NCBI GenBank assembly: GCA_964620095.1
Contig: CAZUGT010000247.1
Coordinates: 1 to 21,521 of the forward strand
DNA: 21,521 nucleotides
Origin: JAJDXO01 sp964620095
GTDB lineage: Bacteria > Pseudomonadota > Alphaproteobacteria > Rhodospirillales > UBA2165
Reading direction: 5' to 3'
Below the pieces are notes generated by a model. It saw nothing but the letters and a program-made list of their open reading frames with translations, made no database searches and was not told the DNA's origin. Positions within the stretch are counted from its first letter, which is position 1; every line of letters begins with the position of its first letter. Of the stretch, positions 8,146 to 14,627 are shown one piece after another. Both the position numbers and the translations under genes were made by a program.

Positions 8146-9057
8146 CTACAGGCTGCCCGAGTGCATCGAGCGGGAGCGCGGATCGAGGGAGTCGCGGAGG
8201 CCGTCGCCGATGTAGTTGACCGACAGCACGGTGAGGGAAATCGCCAGTCCGGGCCACAGAACCCGTCCCGGATATTGCTGCAGATAGTCGGTGGCGTCGA
8301 ACAGCAGACGGCCCCATGTCGCGAAATCCGAGGGAAAGCCCAACCCCAGAAAGGAGAGCGCCGATTCGGTGATGATCGCGTTGGCCATGCCGAGCGTCGC
8401 CGAAACCATGATGGGCGAGAGAACGTTCGGCAGGACATGGCCCAGCGCGATCCGGTGCTCCGGCACCCCGACCGACCGCGCCGCGAGCACGAACTCCCGC
8501 TCCTTCACGGTCAGGACCTCGCCCCGGACGACGCGGGCGGTCTGCATCCAGCCGGTGATGCCCATCACGGCCACCATGAGGATGAATATCCCCGCTTCGG
8601 GTCCGAACGCGGCCCGAAGCGCGTCGCGGAACAACAGTATGACGACGAGCAGAAGGGGCAGGAGCGGCAACGCCAGGAACAGGTCGGTGAGCCGCATCAA
8701 CGGGCCGTCCAGCCGGCGCACGAAGCCCGCCACCAGCCCGACGAGGCCGCCGATAAGGAGCGAGAGCAGCATCGCCGCGGCGCCGACGGCCACCGAGGCG
8801 CGCCCGCCCGCCATCAGGCGCGCCAGCATGTCCCGGCCGAGCTGGTCGGTGCCGAGCGGATGGGCGAGGCTCATTCCCGAATTCCGCGCCCGGATGTCGA
8901 TGAACTGTGGATCGAGGGTCCAGATCAGCGGGCCGAACACGACGAACGCCACGATGAAGACGAGGAAGGCGAAACCGAGCAGCGCCCCCTTGTGGCGCAT
9001 GAACTGGCGCACCACGTGGCGCTCGAGGAAGCGACGGACGGGAACAAGCTCAATCAT
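8146..9057 (-). CDS. Peptide-type ABC transporter permease (OppC/DppC family)
   Basis: Inner-membrane permease of 303 residues, the C-type partner of the peptide/nickel transporter family. The N-terminal cytoplasmic segment leads to a first membrane helix (FAFLVFIVAFVVFGPLIW), then the family signature HPLGTDQLGRDMLARL, then a five-helix core. The ATPase-docking EAA loop reads REFVLAARSVGVPEHRI...HVLPNVLSPI. The ATG at 9057 overlaps the end of the upstream permease by 8 bases, showing tight coupling. It is the last gene of its operon; the next gene is the convergent hydrolase, so no ATPase follows. Substrate (peptide, sugar, opine, metal chelate) cannot be told from the permease. Confidence 0.92.
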   Translation of the reverse strand: MIELVPVRRFLERHVVRQFMRHKGALLGFAFLVFIVAFVVFGPLIWTLDPQFIDIRARNSGMSLAHPLGTDQLGRDMLARLMAGGRASVAVGAAAMLLSLLIGGLVGLVAGFVRRLDGPLMRLTDLFLALPLLPLLLVVILLFRDALRAAFGPEAGIFILMVAVMGITGWMQTARVVRGEVLTVKEREFVLAARSVGVPEHRIALGHVLPNVLSPIMVSATLGMANAIITESALSFLGLGFPSDFATWGRLLFDATDYLQQYPGRVLWPGLAISLTVLSVNYIGDGLRDSLDPRSRSMHSGSL

Positions 9058-10057
9058 AGCGAATCCGCGGATCGAGAATGCCGAGGAGGAGGTCGGCCAG
9101 CAGGTTGAACGCGACGATCAGCACCGCGAAGACGAACGTCAGGGTCTGCACCGTCGGCAGGTCGCTGGCCTGGATCGACGTGATCAGGAGCTGTCCCAGC
9201 CCGTTGACCTTGAAAATCTGCTCGGTGATGATCGCGCCGCCGAATATGCCCGGAACGCCGAGCGCCACGACCGTCACCACCGGACCGAGGGCGTTCCGCA
9301 GCACATGAACGAACATCACCTTCCGTTCCGACAGGCCCTTGGCCCGGGCGGTTCGCACATAGTCGAGGGTGAGGTTGTCGAGCGCCGAGGCCCGCATGAA
9401 GCGGCTGATCTGCGCCGCGTTGTAGAGCGCCAGCACCGTGACCGGCATCGCCATCTGGCGGAACTGAAACAGCAGGCTGTCCCAGCCGGTGACCCGGTGG
9501 GTGGTATCGTAGATCGACGGAAACCAGCCGAGCTCGACGGAGAAGACGACGATCAGCAGCACGCCGCTGAAGAAGGTGGGCACGGAGAAGCCGACCATGG
9601 AAACGAAGGTTCCGAACTGATCGAACCATCCGTATTGGTGCCTGGCCGAGACGATCCCCACCGGGAGCCCGATGGCGATGCCCACGACATAGGACAGCCC
9701 GACGACCCACAGGGTCTGCGGCATCCTCTCGATCACCAGATCGACCACCGGAGAGCGCGTCTGCCACGAAATCACCCTGTGCCGGTCTCCGCCGAGGTCC
9801 AGCCCCGTGAGCTGCGACATCAGGTGAAGGGGTTCGTTGACGAAGAACTGCTTGAGCCAGAGCAGGTATCGGATGTGTATGGGCTCGCCGAGGCCGAGGG
9901 ACCGGCGGATGTTCTCCTTCACCTCGGGCGGGATGGTCAGCGGCAGCTGCGCCGTCGGATCGCCCGGCGCCAGATCGAGCAGCAGGAACAGGATCAGGCT
10001 GATCAGGAGAAGGGTGGGAACCGCGACGAGCACGCGGCGGACGGTATAGACGGGCAT
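9050..10057 (-). CDS. Peptide-type ABC transporter permease (OppB/DppB family)
   Basis: Inner-membrane permease of 335 residues, the B-type partner of the peptide/nickel transporter family. Its N-terminus (TVRRVLVAVPTLLLISLILF) and the following LAPGDPT are characteristic. There are about six membrane helices, and the EAA docking loop reads DYVRTARAKGLSERKV...HVLRNALGP. A ~100-residue extracytoplasmic segment follows the first helix, as is normal for this subunit. It overlaps the OppC-like gene by 8 bases and is separated from the upstream binding-protein gene by 279 bases that hold a palindromic repeat. The insertion of such a structure in the operon may lower permease expression relative to the binding protein. 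Confidence 0.92.
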   Translation of the reverse strand: MPVYTVRRVLVAVPTLLLISLILFLLLDLAPGDPTAQLPLTIPPEVKENIRRSLGLGEPIHIRYLLWLKQFFVNEPLHLMSQLTGLDLGGDRHRVISWQTRSPVVDLVIERMPQTLWVVGLSYVVGIAIGLPVGIVSARHQYGWFDQFGTFVSMVGFSVPTFFSGVLLIVVFSVELGWFPSIYDTTHRVTGWDSLLFQFRQMAMPVTVLALYNAAQISRFMRASALDNLTLDYVRTARAKGLSERKVMFVHVLRNALGPVVTVVALGVPGIFGGAIITEQIFKVNGLGQLLITSIQASDLPTVQTLTFVFAVLIVAFNLLADLLLGILDPRIRYD

Positions 10058-10162
10058 GTTCAGGCGCCTTGGGGTCCGGACTCGATCAGGGGATTCTCGT
10101 TACTGCGGATTTGTGTTTCAAGGTTTCCCAAGATGAAAGGAGGTTTGGACGCCCAAATCAAT

Positions 10163-10316
10163 TCCCCTCCCCCTTGATGGGGGAGGCTGAGGGTGGGAGG
10201 GATATGGAAATTCCCCCTCACCCAGCGCCGGCTAGGCTCGGCGTTCGCCTCGCCAAGCCTCCGCATCCCTCTCCCTCCAGGGGAGAGGAAAAGGTTTCGA
10301 GTGACGCTACACGTAG
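10163..10316. repeat. Mosaic palindromic repeat, copy A
   Basis: Lies between the binding-protein gene and the OppB-like permease. It contains a perfect 8-bp hairpin (CCTCCCCC at 10166-10173 with GGGGGAGG at 10179-10186). A 47-base core at 10211-10257 matches copy B at 44 of 47 positions, and holds an imperfect hairpin (GGCTCGGCG / CGCCAAGCC). A third hairpin, CCTCTCCC / GGGAGAGG, lies at about 10269-10288. The tail TTTCGAGTGACGC at 10295-10307 is also shared with copy B. No coding potential was recognised in the 279-base gap. Confidence 0.8.
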
Positions 10317-10336
10317 CTGTCGCCCCCGCCGGCGGC

Positions 10337-12064
10337 TCACCGCGCCCGGTGCCAGTCGGCGATGTTCCAGATTTCGCTGTCCCAGGTGTTCAGCCGCACC
10401 CCGGCAAGGGAGCGGGCATGGGCGGACACGCGCCCGCGGTGAACCAGCGGGATCAGCGCGTAGTCCTGGACCAGCATGTCGTTCATCGCCCTGGCGAGCC
10501 GGGCCCTCTCGGAGATGTCGCCGGTCATGGCCATCTTGGCGATAAGCCGGTCGTAGGCCTTGCTGCAATAGCGGGGCATGTTCTCGCCCTGCCACTGGGA
10601 GGCGGGACGGGGTTCGTTGCCGCAGCGCCATGAGGCGAGATAGGGTTCCGGATCCGCGCCTTCGAAATTGTTCGCGTACATCTCTATGTCGGCGAAGAAT
10701 TTCTGATAGGTGTCGGGACTGCCCGGGTCGCCGCCGAAGAACACCGAAGCGTCGATATTGCGGAGTTCCGTCTCGACGCCGATTTCCGACCACCATTGCT
10801 TGATCAGGGCCTGAAAGTCCTGCCGGACCGCGTTGGTCGAGGTCTGGTACAGGATGGAAAGCCTGACGCCGTCCTTTTGCCGCACGCCGTCCGCTCCGGG
10901 GCGCCAACCGGCCTGATCGAGCAGGCGCTTCGCGCCTTCGATGTCCTGGCGGAGACAATCGTCGTTCGCCTTGGACGCGTACATTTCCGGAGCCGGAACC
11001 ACGTTGCACGCCGGACGTCCGGCCTGGCCGTAGCCGATCTCGACGAGAAGCCTGCGGTCGATGGCCATCGATAGGGCCCTGCGAACCGCGCGGTCGGACA
11101 GGAACGGGTGGGGATGGGCCCGCGTCGAGCGCGCCTCGCCCCGCTCGGGGGACGGATCGGTCATGTTCACCACCAGCCGCTCGACGAGGGTTCCGAAGCT
11201 GGAGACCACGGTGCCCTTGCCCGCCGCCCGCATGCCCTTCAACACCTCCGGCGAGAGCTGCAGGTTCCAGGCATAGTCGAATTCGCCGGTCGCCAGAACG
11301 GCACGCCCGGCAGCCGCCGCGTCGCCGCCGCCCTTGAACGTGACCGTCGCGAAGGCGGGCTTCGACGGATCGCGGTAGCGGGGGTTGGCCTCGAGGGAGA
11401 TCACGTCGTTCGGCCGGAACTCGGTGACGCGGAACGGTCCCGTGCCGATCGGCTTGAAATTGGCATCGGTGCATTCCGGCGCCCGCGCGCCTTTGCAGTC
11501 GGCGAATTGGGCCTTCTGTAATATGGGCGAGGTGGCAGCCACGAAAGGACCGTAGGGGTAGGGCTTGGGGACGCCGAAGGTGATCCTGACGGTGAGATCG
11601 TCGAGCGCCTCGACCGCCGTCACGTCATCGAACTTGGCAAGCTGGGAACACCCGCCGGCGGGGTCCCGGCAGTATTCGGCGGTAAACACCACGTCGGCGG
11701 CCGTCACCGGGCTACCGTCGGACCAGACCAGGCCTTCGCGCAGTTTCCAGGTCACGGTTCTGAGGTCGGCGGACACCCCGCCATTGGCCGTCGTCGGCAC
11801 CGAGGCGGCGAGCCAGGGGGTCAGGTTTCCGGACGCGTCGAACCGGGCGAGGGGCTCGAGGATCATCGATGCGGCCTCGATGTCCTTGGTCCCTCCCGAC
11901 AGGTAAGGGTTGAGGATCGACGGGGCCTGCCAATAGATGATGCTTACGTGTCCGTCGCGTCCCCGCTCTGCCGCGGCCCCAGTGGAAATGAAGAGGGCGG
12001 AAACCAGGAGGACGCCAACCGCCATAATCGACAGCCCCGCCCGTCTCAAGGTGAATTTTCTCAT
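10337..12064 (-). CDS. Periplasmic substrate-binding protein, peptide/nickel family (SBP_bac_5)
   Basis: A 575-residue exported solute-binding protein that delivers substrate to the OppB/OppC-like permeases encoded downstream. The ATG at 12064 is chosen over one 48 bases upstream because it follows GGGAG and begins a good signal peptide: a basic MRKFTLRR, a hydrophobic core, and a cleavage region near GAAAERG. Family features are seen in order: YWQAPSILNPYLSGG, MILEPLARFD, WKLREGLVWSDGSPVTAADVVFT-like block, GTGPFRVTEF, and RRALSMAIDRR. It is slightly longer than typical oligopeptide-binding proteins. No lipobox is seen, so it should be soluble in the periplasm. Ligand identity cannot be inferred. 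The gene sits between the two copies of a palindromic repeat and is divergent from the ring-cleavage dioxygenase. Confidence 0.92.
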   Translation of the reverse strand: MRKFTLRRAGLSIMAVGVLLVSALFISTGAAAERGRDGHVSIIYWQAPSILNPYLSGGTKDIEAASMILEPLARFDASGNLTPWLAASVPTTANGGVSADLRTVTWKLREGLVWSDGSPVTAADVVFTAEYCRDPAGGCSQLAKFDDVTAVEALDDLTVRITFGVPKPYPYGPFVAATSPILQKAQFADCKGARAPECTDANFKPIGTGPFRVTEFRPNDVISLEANPRYRDPSKPAFATVTFKGGGDAAAAGRAVLATGEFDYAWNLQLSPEVLKGMRAAGKGTVVSSFGTLVERLVVNMTDPSPERGEARSTRAHPHPFLSDRAVRRALSMAIDRRLLVEIGYGQAGRPACNVVPAPEMYASKANDDCLRQDIEGAKRLLDQAGWRPGADGVRQKDGVRLSILYQTSTNAVRQDFQALIKQWWSEIGVETELRNIDASVFFGGDPGSPDTYQKFFADIEMYANNFEGADPEPYLASWRCGNEPRPASQWQGENMPRYCSKAYDRLIAKMAMTGDISERARLARAMNDMLVQDYALIPLVHRGRVSAHARSLAGVRLNTWDSEIWNIADWHRAR

Positions 12065-12135
12065 GGTGCCTTGTCTCCCGTAACCGCTTGCTCTACCGAC
12101 GGTTGGCGTCACGTCCGCCGGCCTATTGTGGCGGA

Positions 12136-12165
12136 ATGATAGGTCATGCCCGAGGTTGAACGCAA
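12136..12165 (-). promoter_or_regulatory. Candidate promoter for the binding-protein operon
   Basis: Reading the - strand, TTGCGT (12165-12160) and TATCAT (12141-12136) are separated by 18 bases, a sigma-70-like layout. Transcription would start near 12129 and give a leader of about 65 bases before the ATG at 12064. The prediction rests on motif and position only. Confidence 0.4.
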
Positions 12166-12186
12166 CTAGCCGAGACCCGTCCCGGC

Positions 12187-12439
12187 CCCTCTCCCCTCGA
12201 AGGGGGCAGGGAATAGATGGATTGGTCTACCTCCCCCCTGGAGGGGGAGGTCGAGACGGCCGGCATTCAGCCGGGCGTCGAGGGTGGGGGGGATACGGAT
12301 ATTCCCCCTCACCCAACTCCGGCTAGGCTCGGCGTTCGCCTCGCTAAGTCGGTCAATCCCCGGCGGGGAATGACCTTACCTTCGCATCTCTCTCCCTCCA
12401 GGGGAGAGGGAGGGATTTCGAGTGACGCAACACTCGTAG
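12187..12439. repeat. Mosaic palindromic repeat, copy B, with extra hairpin modules
   Basis: Occupies most of the 492-base divergent gap between the binding-protein gene and the dioxygenase; no gene is recognised there. It begins with a short hairpin (CCCCT / AGGGG), then a perfect 9-bp hairpin (ACCTCCCCC at 12229-12237 with its complement at 12243-12251). The core at 12302-12348 is shared with copy A (44 of 47), as are GCATC...CTCCCTCCAGGGGAGAGG (12384-12409) and TTTCGAGTGACGC (12416-12428). Two segments absent from copy A are themselves hairpins: arms 12255-12264/12270-12279 (9 of 10 paired) and 12351-12361/12365-12375 (10 of 11 paired). It is in the same orientation as copy A. Confidence 0.8.
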
Positions 12440-12556
12440 GGCGGCTCGATCGAGGCCGGAGCCCGGTCCCCGACATCGGACAACTCGATCTGCGCGGTTG
12501 CGGCAGGCGCCGCCCCATTGGAAACTCGCGGCAGTTCTTTTGTGAGGACCAGTGAT

Positions 12557-13813
12557 ATGGCGCGCATCATCGCCGGAATCGGCGCATCCCACACCCCGAC
12601 CATCGGTTTCGCCAAGGACAACGCCTCGCCCGACGATCCGGCCTGGGCGGCGGTGTTCCAGGTGTTCGATCCGGTCCGGCAATGGCTGATCGACAACAAG
12701 CCTGATGTCATCTTTCACATCTACAACGATCACGTCACGTCGTTCTTCATGGATCACTACTCGCCCTTCGTCATGGGCATCGACACGGAATACGTGACCG
12801 CGGACGAGGGCGGCGGGCGGCGGGAGTACCCAACCGTGAAGGGGCACGCGGAACTCGCGAGCCATATCGGCCACTCCCTGTTCGCCGACGAGTTCGACAT
12901 CTCGTTCTTTCAGAAGCGGCCGGTGGACCACGGGCTGTTCTCGCCGCTCTCCATGATGACCGACCGGGGCAAGGCGTGGAACGAGGCGGTCGTCCCGTTT
13001 CAGGTCGGCGTGCTGCAATACCCCGTGCCGACGGCCAACCGCTGCTACCGGCTGGGCCAAGCGCTGAGGCGCGCCGTCGAGAGCTACCCCGAGGATTTGA
13101 AAGTGGTGATCGCCGCGACCGGCGGCCTGTCCCACCAGGTGCACGGCGAGCGGGCCGGCTACAACGACCTGGACTGGGACAACCGGTTTCTCGACCTGCT
13201 GGAAAACGACCCCGGGGCGCTCACCGAAATCACCCATGCCGAATACGCCAGGCGGGGCGGGTTCGAGGGTGCCGAGGTGATCATGTGGCTGATCATGCGG
13301 GGCGCGCTGTCGGCCAACGTCAAGCGGGTCCACCGGGACCTGACGCTGCCGTCCATGACCACCATCGCGACGGTGATCTACGAAAACCTGTCGGAGACCG
13401 AACCCCGGGTGATCGAGGAGCACCGGGCGAAGGTGGCCCGTCAGCTGGACGGCCTCGATGAGCTCGCCGGCACCTATCCCTTCACCCTCGACTGGAGCCA
13501 CAAGGCGTTCCGGCTGAACGGCTTCCTCCACCGGCTGACCGAGCCGGAGCACCGCCGGCGGTTCATGGAAGACCGGGATGCCCTGTGCGAGGAGTTCGGC
13601 ATCACCCGGGAGGAGCGGGACCTGCTGGAGGCCAGAGACTTCATCGGCCTGATCCATTACGGGGTCATCTTCTTCGTCATCGAGAAATTGGCGGTGGTCC
13701 TCGGCATGTCCAACCCGGATGTCTACGCCCAGTTTCGGGGCGAGACCATCGAGGAGTTCATGAAGTCCAGGAACGTCGCCGTCCACTACTCCAACGCGGG
13801 GGCCGACGAATGA
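12557..13813 (+). CDS. Fused LigB-LigA class III extradiol dioxygenase (gallate-dioxygenase type)
   Basis: Non-heme Fe(II) ring-cleaving dioxygenase, 418 residues, predicted to open a catecholic acid such as gallate (giving 4-oxalomesaconate) or protocatechuate. Residues 1-~285 are the LigB catalytic domain and ~290-418 a LigA-like domain. This fusion and length match gallate dioxygenases of the DesB/GalA type rather than two-subunit LigAB. The iron ligands are conserved: H12 (GIGASHTPT), H59 (IYNDHV) and E240 (GAEVIMW). Active-site histidines H125 (PVDHGLFSPL) and H193 (GGLSHQVHGER) are also present. The ATG at 12557 has GAGGA 8 bases upstream; a longer frame from 12518 adds residues that do not look like the family. 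Its stop overlaps the start of the next gene (ATGA). Substrate preference between gallate, protocatechuate and related acids is inferred. Confidence 0.88.
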   Translation: MARIIAGIGASHTPTIGFAKDNASPDDPAWAAVFQVFDPVRQWLIDNKPDVIFHIYNDHVTSFFMDHYSPFVMGIDTEYVTADEGGGRREYPTVKGHAELASHIGHSLFADEFDISFFQKRPVDHGLFSPLSMMTDRGKAWNEAVVPFQVGVLQYPVPTANRCYRLGQALRRAVESYPEDLKVVIAATGGLSHQVHGERAGYNDLDWDNRFLDLLENDPGALTEITHAEYARRGGFEGAEVIMWLIMRGALSANVKRVHRDLTLPSMTTIATVIYENLSETEPRVIEEHRAKVARQLDGLDELAGTYPFTLDWSHKAFRLNGFLHRLTEPEHRRRFMEDRDALCEEFGITREERDLLEARDFIGLIHYGVIFFVIEKLAVVLGMSNPDVYAQFRGETIEEFMKSRNVAVHYSNAGADE

Positions 13814-14277
13814 CCGACCTTCCCGCACCGGCGCTCCGGCATTTCTGCGATCTCACGGTGGCGTTGGGCCCGGCCCGCGAGATGGGGCAGGGCCGCGCAG
13901 GCAGGCGGCGCATCATCCCCATCATCGGCGGCACGGTCGAAGGGCCCGGCATCAAGGGGACCATCCTCAATCTCGGCGCCGACTGGCAGACCATCTTCGA
14001 GGGCGGCACGGCGGAGCTCGACACCCGCTACGCCATGGAGACCGATGACGGGGCGCTGATCGAGATCATCAATTACGGCTTCCGTCACGGACCGCCCGAA
14101 ATCATCCGGGCCATCGCGGCGGGCGAAGTGGCCGATCCGGCGGACTATTACATGCGCACCATCGCGCGGCTCGAGACCGGCGATGAGCGCTACGCCTGGG
14201 TCAACGACATGCTGTTCGTCGGCACCGGCGCGCGGCTGGCCGACGCGGTCAAGGTGCGTCTCTACGTGGTGGAGTAG
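13810..14277 (+). CDS. DUF3237 family protein
   Basis: A 155-residue protein of the DUF3237 (UPF0311) family, whose members form a small beta-barrel-like fold; I know of no firmly assigned biochemical role. Family hallmarks are RRIIPIIGGTVEGPGIKG (33-50), LGADWQTIF, AELDTRYAMETDDGALIEI, the NYGFRHGPPEI block, DYYMRT, and the C-terminal RYAWVNDMLFVGTGARL followed by VKVRLYVVE. The start ATG overlaps the dioxygenase stop, so the two are translationally coupled. This suggests the protein handles the dioxygenase substrate or product, or assists the enzyme. There is no signal peptide, so it should be cytosolic. Nothing else of an aromatic-degradation operon follows. Confidence 0.88.
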   Translation: MTDLPAPALRHFCDLTVALGPAREMGQGRAGRRRIIPIIGGTVEGPGIKGTILNLGADWQTIFEGGTAELDTRYAMETDDGALIEIINYGFRHGPPEIIRAIAAGEVADPADYYMRTIARLETGDERYAWVNDMLFVGTGARLADAVKVRLYVVE

Positions 14278-14319
14278 GGGCGTCGGACGGCCCGTCATGG
14301 GCGGATTTGATCCGCGCGC

Positions 14320-14627
14320 GCCCATCGGCCCGGCAATCGGCGACGACGGGCGCCTTCATACAGTGCATGGGATGGTTGACGCCGGCGTCACTTGTCTGGA
14401 ACGATGGGGAGCATCTCAAAACCCTCGGGCCGCCGAGGTACAAAATACCGGGGAGCCGGGATGCCCCGCCGAAGTTGAACGTTCACATTCTGGAAGACGC
14501 GCCAAACATGGTCCCGGCCATCCTCAGGTCCAAAGCGATTGGTGAGCCGCCGCCGGTGCCGGCGGTCCCGGTGTGGCCGGCCATCGAAAATGTGAAAAGC
14601 CGGGCGGCGAAGGCGGCCGCGCCATGA
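14320..14627 (+). pseudogene. Remnant of xanthine-dehydrogenase-type molybdenum subunit (C-terminus)
   Basis: Translating from about 14349 gives GAFIQCMGWLTP, then SLVWNDGEHLKTLGPPRYKI, then LRSKAIGEPP. This is the order and spacing of the C-terminal part of XdhB-type molybdopterin-binding subunits (typically GAFVQGMGWLT, then STYKIP, then RSKAVGEPP). The glutamate of GEPP, catalytic in this enzyme family, is still there. The similarity fades after VWPAIENV (~14594); the last residues expected in XdhB are missing, and the frame stops at 14625-14627, overlapping the ATPase start as ATGA. Upstream, a possible match (PIGPAIGD, about 14325-14346) lies in another reading frame, suggesting a frameshift. 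Over 600 residues of the subunit are absent. The call is a decayed gene fragment; it could still be translated as a short coupling peptide. Confidence 0.75.

Noticed and set aside
8291..10177. A 628-codon open frame on the + strand opposite the two peptide permeases.
   Set aside because: The translation is low complexity (Arg, Ser, Glu rich) without recognisable domains, while the - strand encodes two clear permeases.
12187..12439. CRISPR array made from the repeats near 10.2 and 12.3 kb.
   Set aside because: There are only two dispersed, imperfect copies with internal palindromes, no regular spacers and no cas genes.
12518..12556. Upstream start for the dioxygenase, adding 13 residues.
   Set aside because: The added residues are unlike the family N-terminus; the ATG at 12557 has a well-placed GAGGA and begins MARIIAGIGASH as expected.
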